Positions 8,127 to 18,356 are shown, counted from the first letter of the stretch. The stretch is DNA of 64,000 nucleotides from Halobacteriales archaeon (GCA_007118975.1 SKQO01000004.1:1-64000); one strand, 5' to 3'. The notes: generated by a model from the sequence alone, not told the origin. A program made the numbers and translations.

Positions 8127-9206
8127 TCACACGTCGACGGCACACTTTGCATCGGCAAGGACTGTCTGTGGGTTGAGAGGCTCTCCGGTGTTCCCGCTTT
8201 GGATCGCAGTTTCCACGAGAGCCATCGACTGAAGGTTGTCCTGTACGTTCGTCGCCATCGCGTCGGCACCGTCGAGCCAGTGGACGAACTGCTCGATCAG
8301 CCACTCGTGAGCCCAGAATTTCTGGGTGTCCATGGCAATCGAGTCGCCCTGCCCTTCCCCGGCTGTATCGATCTCGAAGCCGTGGCGTTCGAGTTCGTGC
8401 TCGGAGAGGACGAGCGTTGCGTCGCGACATTCCGCGCGGATGTACTCGTCGCCCCAGCAGTTGAGCGCGCTCGCGTTAGTGAGCGCACCTTCATACGTCA
8501 CTCGGGTGCCATTGTCGAAATGCATGGTCACCAGCGCTTGGCCGTCGTCGGCGAATGCGCCCCACGCGGGGAGCCAGCTCTCTGCATAGAGCCGATCGCA
8601 GGTCCCGCCGGCCATGTCGGCGAGCAAGTCGAGGTGATGAACAGCGCCGTCAACAAGTAGGGGATGTTCCATTTCGTGGCGGAAGGTGCCTCCTCCCCAC
8701 GCACCGTGTTCGCGGTAGCTACAAAGCAGTCGACCGACGACGTAGTCGACCGGCCCCGAGTCAGGAGAACGAATTCGTCGTCGGAGTGTCGTGATATCAT
8801 CACGAAATCGATGGCTCATCGTCACACCCATCTTCAATCCGGCCGCTTCGACCTTCTCCGCGATGCGAACGGAGGCTTCGAGGCTATCCGCGATTGGTTT
8901 TTCCGAGAGAATGTGCAGGTCATGTGTGACGGCGGCGTCCACAATGTCCTCGTGAAATTCGGGCGGAACAACAACCGTACAGCAATCCGCATCAAGTTCT
9001 GAGAACGCCTCGCTGGCATCAGTAAAGCACTCCTCCTCATCAAGTCCGAGGTGGTGACGTGTCTTAAAGAGGGCGTCCGGATTCACGTCAACGGCGCCGA
9101 CGACCTCAAGATTGCCTGCCTCCACGTGGGGCGGGAGAAAGGTTTCACACCAACGTTGTCCCATCCCACCGGTCCCGACCTGGACCAACCGATACGGACG
9201 TTTCAT
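8127..9206 (-). CDS. Gfo/Idh/MocA family oxidoreductase
   Basis: N-terminal Rossmann VQVGTGGMGQRWCETFLP; LSEKPIADSLEASVRI; VTMSHRFR. Confidence 0.9.
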   Translation of the reverse strand: MKRPYRLVQVGTGGMGQRWCETFLPPHVEAGNLEVVGAVDVNPDALFKTRHHLGLDEEECFTDASEAFSELDADCCTVVVPPEFHEDIVDAAVTHDLHILSEKPIADSLEASVRIAEKVEAAGLKMGVTMSHRFRDDITTLRRRIRSPDSGPVDYVVGRLLCSYREHGAWGGGTFRHEMEHPLLVDGAVHHLDLLADMAGGTCDRLYAESWLPAWGAFADDGQALVTMHFDNGTRVTYEGALTNASALNCWGDEYIRAECRDATLVLSEHELERHGFEIDTAGEGQGDSIAMDTQKFWAHEWLIEQFVHWLDGADAMATNVQDNLQSMALVETAIQSGNTGEPLNPQTVLADAKCAVDV

Positions 9207-9633
9207 AGCTGCATGTTACGAAATCATTGAAAAAGCGTTCCGGTTAATAACCCGATTGTTTCCATCGTAATCTGACAAATTCTGAAACGTAGGCTGCAGA
9301 CCTCCTGTGCTTCTCGCAGTGAGTTCTTCCCAAGGTATCAACAACGAAGGTCACTGCAGCCACTGTCGGACTTTGCGAGCGTTCGAAAGTCTAGTACATA
9401 GATGATACTATATAACATCGGATTTGATGTATTCACCCGCTGTAGTTGTCAATTCGAATTTATCAAAACACAAGTATGAACCTCTGATACTGACGCATGC
9501 AACGGATACACACATCAACGGTTTCCTTTCAACGGGGCTAATAAGGGTCATATTGGGCAAACGGCTCCACCTGTAAGCCCAGATACAAATGACAATAAAT
9601 ATTCCAAATTCATTTGGTATTAAACTTGTAGGG

Positions 9634-9643
9634 ATATATTTAA
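9634..9643 (+). promoter_or_regulatory. putative TATA box of the penicillin acylase gene
   Basis: atatatttaa ~27-36 nt upstream of ATG 9670, compatible with a leaderless archaeal transcript. Confidence 0.45.
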
Positions 9644-9669
9644 CAGTCGACAACCGTTGACTTCACGCT

Positions 9670-11961
9670 ATGTCGGATGATGGATCAAAACCCACCCGGG
9701 ATTGCCCAGACGGAAACGACCTAGATGACGTGGCGAACACCCCAGAACCGGGCGATTTCGAGACCCTCGCCGAAGCGGCTCTCGCTCAGATCGACGGCAC
9801 CATCGACGTCCCGAGCCTCCAGGCCGAAGTGGAGGTCCTCCGGGACGAGTGGGGAGTGCCCCACATCTATGCCGAGAACCGACAGGACCTCTTTTTCGCG
9901 CAGGGCTTCGTCCAGGCCCAGGACCGCCTCTGGCAGATGGACATGTGGCGGCGGGTTCACGAGGGGAGGCTGGCCGAGATCCTCGGCCCCGAGGGCCTCG
10001 AACACGACCGTCTGGCGCGTCTCATCCGATTCCGGGGCCCGTGGGAGGAGGAGTGGGAGGTCTACCATCCCGACGGCAAGGCGATCTTCCAGGCGTTCGC
10101 CGACGGAGTGAACGCCTATATCGACCACATTGGCGACGATCTCCCCGTGGAGTACGAGCTCACAGGCCTGGAACCCCTTCGGTGGACCCCCGAGGCGTCG
10201 GTGGGCCGACTGGCCACGGCCCTGCCGCTGGGCCAGGCCCGGGCCGAGCTAGAGCTGGCCCAAGAAGTGGCGGAGCACGGTGTCGAGGAGGTGGACGAAC
10301 GGCTCCGGGAGCAACACGAGACCTGGGTGGACCTCGAAGTCCCCGAGGGGCTCGATGTGAACCTCGTCTCGGATGAAGCGATCGAAGCGGTCACCTACTT
10401 CGACGGCGGCTTCCCTCGGCCTCCACTTCTCCCTGAGTACGAAGAATGGGAGGACGCCGTGAACTGGCTCGACGTCGAGGCCCCGGGCGGCGAACCGGGG
10501 AGCAACAACTGGGTGGTGAGCGGGGAGCTCACCGAAAGCGGGGAGGTGCTCCTGGCCAATGATCCGCACCGTGGGGTGACGAATCCCTCTCTCCGTTATC
10601 TCGTGCACCTCGAGGCACCGGACTACAGCGTCATCGGGGCGACCGAGCCGGCCTTTCCCGGCGTGGCCATCGGCCACAACGGCGACGTCGGCTGGGGCCT
10701 CACCATCGCAGGTACGGACCAAGCGGACGTCTTTGTGGAGGAGCTGAACCCCGACGACCTGGACCAAGCCCGCTGGGAGGACGAGTGGTATCCATTAGAA
10801 ACGGTGGTCGATACCATCCCAGTCCGCGGGGAGGAACTCCGGGTCGTGGAGCACAAGTTCAGCCGGCACGGGCCGATCTTCCACGTCGACTCGACGAATC
10901 ACCTGGCGTACGCCTTCCGCTCCACGTCTAATGAGCCCGGGAGCGCGGGCTATCTGGGCGCGCTCCGCCTCGCCGAAGTAGATAACTGCCAGGAGTTCAT
11001 TGACGCGCTCGCATTCTACTACGCGCCCTCCGAGAACATGATCTGCGGGGACGCCGACGGGAACATCTCCTGGCTGGCGGCGGCCCTCACCCCCAACCGG
11101 GAGGGAGGATGGCACGGTCGCCTTCCCGTGCCGGGAACCGGCGAGTACCGCTGGGACGGATTCCGCCCGCACGCAGAGCTCCCCCAGGAGTTCAATCCTG
11201 AGCGTGGCTGGCTCGGCACGGCGAATCACGACGTCCAGCCGGAGGGGTACTATCCGCCGATTATGTTCCGGAGCGGTCCGTTCTCCCGATGGGAGCGGCT
11301 GCAGGAGATCTTCGCCGACGCGGAGGACCTCACGGTCGAAGACTACGAACGGATGCTCCATGACACCGTCCATCCGTGGTTCGACGATGACCGGCCCCTG
11401 TTCAAGGGTTGGAGCGCCGACGACTCGGAGGTGGAGTGGGCCCGAGAGCGGGTCCTCGAGTGGGACGGCACCTATGACCGGGACCTCGCTGCGCCGGCCA
11501 TCCATAACACCTGGTGCGAGGAGCTCGACGAGGAGGCACGGAATCCGGACGTTGTCGAGGAACGCCGGCTCGAGTTCACCCGGGAGGCCCTCTCGAGGAC
11601 GGTGGAGAGTCTTCGGGAGCGGTTGGGCCACGACCGGAGCGAGTGGCGCTGGGGTCGGATCAACCGGAGCGATTTTCCCCACTGGCTTGTGGAAGCCTAC
11701 GACCTACCGTCGGTGGAGCGCTCGGGAGGGGGCGGTACTATCGCGGCACAGGGGGCGACGTTCCGGCAGATAATCGACTTCGAGGAACTGGATCGCTCCC
11801 GTGTGACGAACACGCCGGGCCAGTCCATGCAACCAGAGAGCCCGTTTTACGACGACCTCCTCTCACTTTGGGCAGACGAGGAGTTCTTTCCGCTCAACTA
11901 CAGTCGTGAGGCAGTAGAAGCGAAGGCGACCCATGAGCTCACGTTGACTCCAAAACCATGA
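9670..11961 (+). CDS. penicillin acylase family (Ntn-hydrolase) protein
   Basis: VLRDEWGVPHIYAENRQDLFFAQGFVQAQDRLWQMDMWRR; GSNNWVVSGELTESGEVLLANDPH with nucleophile-like Ser278; GHNGDVGWGLT. Confidence 0.92.
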   Translation: MSDDGSKPTRDCPDGNDLDDVANTPEPGDFETLAEAALAQIDGTIDVPSLQAEVEVLRDEWGVPHIYAENRQDLFFAQGFVQAQDRLWQMDMWRRVHEGRLAEILGPEGLEHDRLARLIRFRGPWEEEWEVYHPDGKAIFQAFADGVNAYIDHIGDDLPVEYELTGLEPLRWTPEASVGRLATALPLGQARAELELAQEVAEHGVEEVDERLREQHETWVDLEVPEGLDVNLVSDEAIEAVTYFDGGFPRPPLLPEYEEWEDAVNWLDVEAPGGEPGSNNWVVSGELTESGEVLLANDPHRGVTNPSLRYLVHLEAPDYSVIGATEPAFPGVAIGHNGDVGWGLTIAGTDQADVFVEELNPDDLDQARWEDEWYPLETVVDTIPVRGEELRVVEHKFSRHGPIFHVDSTNHLAYAFRSTSNEPGSAGYLGALRLAEVDNCQEFIDALAFYYAPSENMICGDADGNISWLAAALTPNREGGWHGRLPVPGTGEYRWDGFRPHAELPQEFNPERGWLGTANHDVQPEGYYPPIMFRSGPFSRWERLQEIFADAEDLTVEDYERMLHDTVHPWFDDDRPLFKGWSADDSEVEWARERVLEWDGTYDRDLAAPAIHNTWCEELDEEARNPDVVEERRLEFTREALSRTVESLRERLGHDRSEWRWGRINRSDFPHWLVEAYDLPSVERSGGGGTIAAQGATFRQIIDFEELDRSRVTNTPGQSMQPESPFYDDLLSLWADEEFFPLNYSREAVEAKATHELTLTPKP

Positions 11962-12151
11962 ACCAACCGCTCTCACCGGTTCGCTGGAGCCAAGACGAGC
12001 GGGCCGTGGAGCTCCTCGACCAGACCCTGCTGCCCCCGGCCGAGCGGTTGCTTCGCCTCGAGACCGTCGAGGTGGCCTAGGGCATCCGCTCTCTCCTGCT
12101 CCGGGCTGTCCTCGCTTTCGGGATCACCGGTTCCCTGGGACTAGCACATAA
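11958..12151 (+). pseudogene. fragment of S-methyl-5-thioribose-1-phosphate isomerase (MtnA)-like gene
   Basis: MNQPLSPVRWSQDERAVELLDQTLLPPAERLLRLETVEVA-stop-GIRSLLLRAVLAFGITGSLGL follows the MtnA N-terminal pattern (IDQT.LP...EV..AI.S..VRGAPAIGI.GALGL) with an in-frame TAG. Confidence 0.6.
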
Positions 12152-12380
12152 ACGATCACGGATCGAGTGACTTGTCGCACGCTCGCTGTCTCCGCATAAT
12201 GACTTCATTCCCTTCTGCCCCGCCGATCCGACGGCGATGGGACTGCGGATCGTTTGATACCGATCGGTACCCTTGGGCGTCGTCGCCACCGGTTGTCTGT
12301 CGATTTGCTCCGGGAGGCTTGCTTGGATTCCACCATCCCAACGCTATTGACAAGCCTCGAACCAGCAACAAACATCGTCT

Positions 12381-13442
12381 ATGGAACACGTTACTGATGA
12401 CGCCAAAAGCGGTGCCGAACTCTACCGACTCGTCAATGATCCCCGGCCGGCGGACAATATCTACGGAGAGCAACCGTACGGGTCAGCCGACGGTCGATAC
12501 GTCACGATCCGCTATTACGATACAGGCGCTCACGACGGAAGCCTCGCCGTGCTCGATCTCGAAACCGGCGAAGAAACCGTCATCCTGGATCATCAACCAC
12601 GATTTCCGGCATTTCACGCCTGGGGGGAGTACCTCTATTACCAAGAAGTACGCGAGGGGCAGGTCCACCTCGAACGTGCGTCGTTCGCCGAAGGTGAACC
12701 GGAGCACATCCACAAGCTGCCGGAACTCTCGTGTCAGTATAGTTACGGGACCGTCTCGCCGGATCACCGCCATTATGTTGTCACTACCCGCGAGGAGGAA
12801 CCCCCACGAATAATCCACGTTGACCTGGAGACCGGCGCGTGGCGTACCCTCGCCGAGCGGACGGATCGGCTGTTCAAACACGAGCAGTTCGCGCTTGATG
12901 ACAGCAACCGAGTCCTCATTCAGGCCAACGTGCTCCCGAACGTTGAGGCGGTACACCTGGGTGTAATCGATGTCGAACGCGATCAGCCGACCCTGGAATG
13001 GCTGGCGGCGGACCAACCGCATACCCCGCGCCCGACCGGCCACGAGGCCTGGGTCGGGGAGACCGATGGGGTGCTGTTCTCGACGGGGATGGACGATGCC
13101 GTCCCGACCAATCTCTGGACGGCAGGGGTCGGGGATAAGACGGCAGAGCCAGTCGTCGAAACGGATCGACATTATGGCCACGTGAGCGTCTCGCGGTGTG
13201 GCAAGTACTGGATCGGTGACGTCCCATCCATCGATGGGGTCCCGATCGACGTGGGGTCGGTCACGAATGGGACACATCGCCAGCTCGTCACGAGCGAGAC
13301 CGTCCACGACAGCGAGCAAACCTCACATGCCCACCCGTACCTGACGGCTGATAATCGCTGGCTGATCTTTACGTCCACACGTGCTGGGCATCCCCAGGTT
13401 TACGGCGCTAAATTGCCCGACGATTTCCTCACAGGCCTTTGA
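12381..13442 (+). CDS. beta-propeller protein resembling oligogalacturonate lyase/TolB-like
   Basis: Repeating propeller strands (SADGRYVTIRYYD, SPDHRHYVVTT, TADNRWLIFTSTRAGHPQVY). Confidence 0.65.
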   Translation: MEHVTDDAKSGAELYRLVNDPRPADNIYGEQPYGSADGRYVTIRYYDTGAHDGSLAVLDLETGEETVILDHQPRFPAFHAWGEYLYYQEVREGQVHLERASFAEGEPEHIHKLPELSCQYSYGTVSPDHRHYVVTTREEEPPRIIHVDLETGAWRTLAERTDRLFKHEQFALDDSNRVLIQANVLPNVEAVHLGVIDVERDQPTLEWLAADQPHTPRPTGHEAWVGETDGVLFSTGMDDAVPTNLWTAGVGDKTAEPVVETDRHYGHVSVSRCGKYWIGDVPSIDGVPIDVGSVTNGTHRQLVTSETVHDSEQTSHAHPYLTADNRWLIFTSTRAGHPQVYGAKLPDDFLTGL

Positions 13443-13799
13443 ACAATTATCTCGATACGGAGTTAGGTGAAACATCTGCCCCCTGCTTGTTAGACCGACT
13501 GTTCCACTATGTGACAAGATATATTTGCTTACCTGAAATAGCCAGCTCATTGCCGATGCGCAACGTACCAATTTATCTCACGAGAATAAGCCGGAATCAG
13601 CCGCAATCAAGGACTGTGAACCGAACGTGATTGTTTCAACCAGGAGAGATTTCGATAGCGCCGTGCTGGATGCGCCGCGCAGCGTTCACTTCACCGAAGC
13701 ACACACAGGAGTAATTCAGGCCCTGCAATTCGGACAGATCGTTCAAATTTTCATCAGATAACGCTTTGTACCCGTACCCTATGATTAAAGTTGTAAATT

Positions 13800-14399
13800 A
13801 TGGCTGCTACCGCTGATCCCACAGATGTACGTATAGCGACAAAGTCCGAAGAAGACAGCGTTCTGGCTGTTCTCACCCTGGCATTTAGCGCAGACCCCGG
13901 TGTACGGTGGTATTTCACCGCACCGCCACAGTTTTACACCTATTTCCCGGAGTTTTCCAGGGCGTACGGTGGGAAAGCGTTCGATCACAAGGCTGCGTAT
14001 TACGTAGGTGACTATGCGGGAGCTGCGCTCTGGTTGCCGCCCGATGTAGAACCTGATAACGATGAAATCGTGAGTGTGATGCAGGATGCGTTATCGGAGG
14101 AGAAGCTTGCATTGGTGGGCGAGTTCATCGAGCGAGTCGAGAAGAGTCATCCCACCGAACCATACTGGGAATTGACGGTATTGGGGGTCGAACCCGCCCA
14201 ACAAGGGGAGGGATACGGAAAACTCCTGATTGACCCGGTGCTGGCAGAGTGCGACCGGGAGGAGACGCCCGCATTTCTCATTTCAAGCAATGTTCAGAAT
14301 CTCTCGTTTTATATCCGGCACGGATTCGAAATCGTTGATACGATTCAACTTCCAACAATGCCACCGTTTTTTCCAATGCGCAGAGAGCCACAGAGATAA
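13800..14399 (+). CDS. GNAT family N-acetyltransferase
   Basis: PYWELTVLGVEPAQQGEGYGKLLIDPVLAECDREETPAFLISSNVQNLSFYIRHGFEIVD acetyl-CoA-binding motif. Confidence 0.9.
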   Translation: MAATADPTDVRIATKSEEDSVLAVLTLAFSADPGVRWYFTAPPQFYTYFPEFSRAYGGKAFDHKAAYYVGDYAGAALWLPPDVEPDNDEIVSVMQDALSEEKLALVGEFIERVEKSHPTEPYWELTVLGVEPAQQGEGYGKLLIDPVLAECDREETPAFLISSNVQNLSFYIRHGFEIVDTIQLPTMPPFFPMRREPQR

Positions 14400-14507
14400 A
14401 TCACTCCAACCGATCTGTATCGTGTTGGGTACGCCTCTGAATTCATCAACGGGTTATTGTCAAGCGACGGTATGGTTGGGTAATTTCGCGTTTAATATGT
14501 TCCCTGG

Positions 14508-15098
14508 GTGGACCGATCCAGCGAACTCCAGTCGAATCGGTTACCCGTGCAATATTCGCACCCTATACTGATCACCGCCCGAAATTCCCATCCGAGAAGG
14601 GTCGAGCCCCGGGCGATGAATGTAGACCCACAATTCATCAAATCAGCTGGATCAACATCGATCGGTAAGACAGTTGCTTCGCTCTGCGAAGGGATGAGTG
14701 ATATACTATCTCACACAGAAGAAATTTCCCTGATACGTGACATCCAATTATATGGACCAGTCCTTCTCGCTACAGAAAATCCTCTCCGGGATAGGAGTTA
14801 CGGAGTTATTTGTCTAGCTGGATGTGGTCAGTTCACCGGCACACGAACTGAACTGGCCGCTGTACAAGCATTCAATCCGTATTATGGGACCGAGCGTATT
14901 GACATCCGGATCGAGCAAGCTGACGAGATCGTTGTAGAGGAAACATTGTCGGTTGTTCAAGGAAACAGTCCCGAAACTGTTGCATGTTTCTGGGAGCGAG
15001 ACGGTGACAATCCGATTATCGCGATTCGTCTTGCTGACGGGAGTGACTGGTACCGACTGAATCTCGCCGACGCGGACGATGAGACAGTCCTAGTCTAG
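14508..15098 (+). CDS. hypothetical protein (start may be ATG at 14616)
   Basis: Intact ORF with acidic composition; no family recognised. Confidence 0.45.
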   Translation: MDRSSELQSNRLPVQYSHPILITARNSHPRRVEPRAMNVDPQFIKSAGSTSIGKTVASLCEGMSDILSHTEEISLIRDIQLYGPVLLATENPLRDRSYGVICLAGCGQFTGTRTELAAVQAFNPYYGTERIDIRIEQADEIVVEETLSVVQGNSPETVACFWERDGDNPIIAIRLADGSDWYRLNLADADDETVLV

Positions 15099-15321
15099 GC
15101 CATCGTTCGACCTGAGACCGGCGTGAGCTTCATTATTGTCGGTGAGGACGATGACTACTTCGTGGATGTGTGTGCTTAGGAATAGTGGTTAAAAGGATTT
15201 TGAGGAGCCCGGAAGTCATTGCGAGACTGAACTTTCTGTCGCGATCGATGCCTAGATCGACTGTTGCTACCCATTGATCGCAGATTAGTCCAGGGGCCAC
15301 TGAATGTTGAAGTTGGGCCGT

Positions 15322-15363
15322 GTATTCATTAACCACAATTTGTCAGACTGATACTGGTTCCAA
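15322..15363 (+). repeat. diverged 42-bp repeat, copy 2
   Basis: GTATTCATTAACCACAATTTGTCAGACTGATACTGGTTCCAA; 36/42 identical to 5351-5392. Confidence 0.7.
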
Positions 15364-15429
15364 CCAGTGTTATAATATTCATGTTCTGGCTGTCGCAGAG
15401 TGGGCGGAAATCCAGCCATTCTGCGGTCA

Positions 15430-16138
15430 ATGGAGATCACGCGGCCGGGGCAGCCCGGGCCGGTTCCTCAGGACGTGATGACCATGTCACGCTACGCCGG
15501 CACCGACGCGCACAACGCCGATCTTCACGTACCGATCCTCAGTGAAGACGGAGAGGAAGTCGGTCACTCCTTCGTCGGGAACGAAGCAGTCGCCTTCGGG
15601 AAATTGACCGACCGTCTCAATCCGGACGATCACGATGGTAACGAAACTGGTACATAGCCTACCCCGCCGGTGAGCACCGCTTCGGGGGACATTATTGTCC
15701 GGATCGGTCATCCGACGAAACTCAGCCACGTGATGGATCAAGACTACAAAGACGATGGTCGGGACAGCTGGCATCTGGCCGATCTGTTGTGCGGCGTCGG
15801 TTTCCGCCGGCACCCCACCCGAATTCCAACGTGTTCCTTGCCGGGATGTGCCCCGTCTACGCGAGGACCTCGGGCAACAGACCGGTCATGTGGCACGTCG
15901 TATCAAGCGGTACGGATTAGGGCCACCGATCGAAGACCCGTCGCGCGAGCATACCCAAGCCTTGCTCAAAGACGCCGAGTTCGGCGATGACCGTAACTTG
16001 ATCTCCGCCGGGACGCTGGGAGTAGTGCGAACTGTGCGAGCGGCAAAGCCTCACTTCGAAGCTAAGCTCGTTCGTCGAGCCTTGGAAGTGATTACTGCTT
16101 TACATTTGTGGACCATCAACAGGATACATCCCGCCTAA
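15430..16138 (+). pseudogene. IS110-family transposase remnant
   Basis: YAGTDAHNADLHVPILSEDGEEVGHSF (IS110 N-terminus-like), then IGHPTKLSHVMDQDYKDDGRDSWHLADLL, then PEFQRVPCRDVPRLREDLGQQTGHVARRIKRYGL in different frames. Confidence 0.65.
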
Positions 16139-16167
16139 CTATTCGCTCGAGACCCCAACGGGCTTCG

Positions 16168-16431
16168 ATGGCTCGAGTGCAAGTCGCCACCCTGGACTGG
16201 TTGGCAGTTAGCTTGCTCGTGATCGGGGCGCTTAATTGGGCTGTGATCGGGGTCCTTGAACTCAACGCGCTGGAAGCGGGCATCGACATGATTTTTCAGG
16301 CGGGGCCGGCTGAGGTTGTCACTCGCACGATATACGTCCTGATCGGCGCGGCGGGTTTGTACGTCTTCTATCCACTGTATCGGATCAGGCGCCGACGATC
16401 GACAGAGGCAACGGCGGTCAGTACCGAATAA
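16168..16431 (+). CDS. DUF378 family membrane protein
   Basis: LDWLAVSLLVIGALNWAVIGVLELN...RTIYVLIGAAGLYVFYPLYR. Confidence 0.85.
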   Translation: MARVQVATLDWLAVSLLVIGALNWAVIGVLELNALEAGIDMIFQAGPAEVVTRTIYVLIGAAGLYVFYPLYRIRRRRSTEATAVSTE

Positions 16432-16717
16432 GATCTGCGCAATCGATGTTAGCTCCCGACTGCCTGAGTCGTCGAGATTAACCAGACCCACAGCCGGCCG
16501 CGGAGTCCAATTGGAGACCTCAGTACGTTGGGTTGCGGAGTTAGATTCACCCTATGGGTCGGTCACGACGAGCGCCTGTTTGTAGGAAACCCTAAAACTA
16601 TCGAGCCCGAACTCCTCCACAGATGAAACGCCCGGGAAACGTCATCGTCACCGCGAACCTTCTCCCGGGTATCGCGATTATCATATCACCCGTCGAACGT
16701 ACGACAACTGATTTGTC

Positions 16718-17869
16718 ATGTCATCGGACGTAACGCCGCTCAAGGATCCCGATCGGACGAAAGTACACGACGCAGGGGAGACGGTGCTGAGTGTAAGGGG
16801 ACTCACGCGTCGATACGGGGAGCAAACCGGCATCGAAAACGTCTCGGTCGATGTCAAGGCTGGCGAATTTCTCACGCTCCTCGGGCCGAGCGGATGCGGA
16901 AAGACGACCACGTTGCGATTGATCGCCGGGCTCGAACGTCCGCAGGCTGGAGAGATCACCCTCGACGGGACAGTCTTGGCGAACGAGACCACCTTTGTCC
17001 CAGCCGAAGAGCGAGCAATCGGGATCGTCTTCCAAGATTTCGCCCTCTTTCCACACCTCAGCGTGGCCGAAAACATTGCCTTTGGCCTCCAAGATCACTC
17101 GACCACAGAGCGTGAGGAACGCGTCGATGAGATGCTGACACTGATCGGGTTACGTGATCACCGGGATCACAAGCCGGAAGCGCTTTCGGGTGGCGAACAG
17201 CAACGCGTGGCACTCGCCCGATCCCTCGCACCGGAACCTCGAATGCTCCTGTTGGACGAACCTTTCTCAAATCTCGACGTGGATCTACGGGTCCGTATGC
17301 GTGAGGAGGTTCGCCGGATCGTCAAACAGGCGGGTGTAACCACCATCTCCGTTACACACGATCAAGAAGAGGCACTATCAATCAGCGACAGAGTGGCCAT
17401 TATCAATGAGGGAACGATCGAGCAGATCGGGCATCCAGAGACCGTGTTCCAGCACCCGACCTCTCGATTCGTCGCCGGATTTCTCGGGCACGCGAGTTTT
17501 CTGTCGGGTGATGTCGAGGGCGATATTATCGAAACGGGTGTTGGCCGGCTCGGACGCGACCAAATCCACGGCCTTTCCACTGAGTACGATGACACCGCCA
17601 TCGACGTACTCGTGCGTCCTGACGACTTGATCGCCCGGCCGGTCGACGGTCACGGAGAGGAAAACGGGATCGTCACGTATCGACGGTATCTCGGACCGAA
17701 CGTCCTCTACCGGGTGGAACTCGAGAATGGAGACGTGCTCGAGTGCATGCATAATCACACGGACCACATCTCGTTGGATCAACCGGTGGCTGTGGAGATC
17801 CCCGCAACCCACCAGTTCGCGTGGTTTCCAAAATCCGATACGCTGGCTGGGGCGAATGACGACGGGTGA
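16718..17869 (+). CDS. ABC transporter ATP-binding protein (PotA/MalK/FbpC-like, TOBE C-terminus)
   Basis: Walker A GPSGCGKTT, signature LSGGEQQRVALARSLA, Walker B MLLLDEPFSNLD. Confidence 0.95.
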   Translation: MSSDVTPLKDPDRTKVHDAGETVLSVRGLTRRYGEQTGIENVSVDVKAGEFLTLLGPSGCGKTTTLRLIAGLERPQAGEITLDGTVLANETTFVPAEERAIGIVFQDFALFPHLSVAENIAFGLQDHSTTEREERVDEMLTLIGLRDHRDHKPEALSGGEQQRVALARSLAPEPRMLLLDEPFSNLDVDLRVRMREEVRRIVKQAGVTTISVTHDQEEALSISDRVAIINEGTIEQIGHPETVFQHPTSRFVAGFLGHASFLSGDVEGDIIETGVGRLGRDQIHGLSTEYDDTAIDVLVRPDDLIARPVDGHGEENGIVTYRRYLGPNVLYRVELENGDVLECMHNHTDHISLDQPVAVEIPATHQFAWFPKSDTLAGANDDG

Positions 17870-17944
17870 ATGGCTCTGGTCGATGTTACCGCCATACTAC
17901 GGGGTGTCACCCTTGTCGATCGGACCTGTCGGACGTGAGTATCA

Positions 17945-18220
17945 GTGACCATTCCTGAGGAACGGATCGACGAGTTGGAGCGGCTTGCGGCGGCGGCCAT
18001 GTCGGGAGACGAACCGGAACTCGCCCGGGAGTACGTCCGACTGGCTCGACGTATCGCTGAACGGCACCGGATTCGCTTTCCACGACATTTTGAGAGGTTC
18101 AGCTGCGATGTATGTGACCGTTATCTACGACCAGGGCGGAATGCCAGAGTACGGTTGCAAGACGGACACGTGGTAATCACGTGTGACTGTGGTCACGTCG
18201 CAAGATACCCCTACGACTAA
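17945..18220 (+). CDS. rnp4: ribonuclease P protein component 4
   Basis: GTG start; RLARRIAERHRIRFPRHFERFSCDVCDRYLRPGRNARVRL...CDCGHVARYPY zinc-ribbon pattern of Rpr2/Rpp21. Confidence 0.92.
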   Translation: MTIPEERIDELERLAAAAMSGDEPELAREYVRLARRIAERHRIRFPRHFERFSCDVCDRYLRPGRNARVRLQDGHVVITCDCGHVARYPYD

Positions 18221-18356
18221 CTTACGATCGGCCCGGGACCAGCATTCGAGGGAGAGACACGCTTCAACACGTCACCGCCGGAATGTACCTGATCCGGTGG
18301 GTCTGTCCGAAATAGGTAAGCTAACAATCGCGTGGACGGAGGATACAGGCGAACCG

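Noticed and set aside
10795-11682. 295-aa minus-strand ORF inside the penicillin acylase gene
   Set aside because: Frame-shadow of a strongly supported CDS; no recognisable family
12483-13319. 278-aa minus-strand ORF opposite the beta-propeller gene
   Set aside because: Antisense shadow; the plus-strand product shows periodic propeller strands
13640-13730. Minus-strand CVCFGEVNAARRIQHGAIEIS resembling a TnpB C-terminal tail
   Set aside because: Very short, lacks the CxxC zinc-finger spacing and has no upstream transposase sequence; left unassigned
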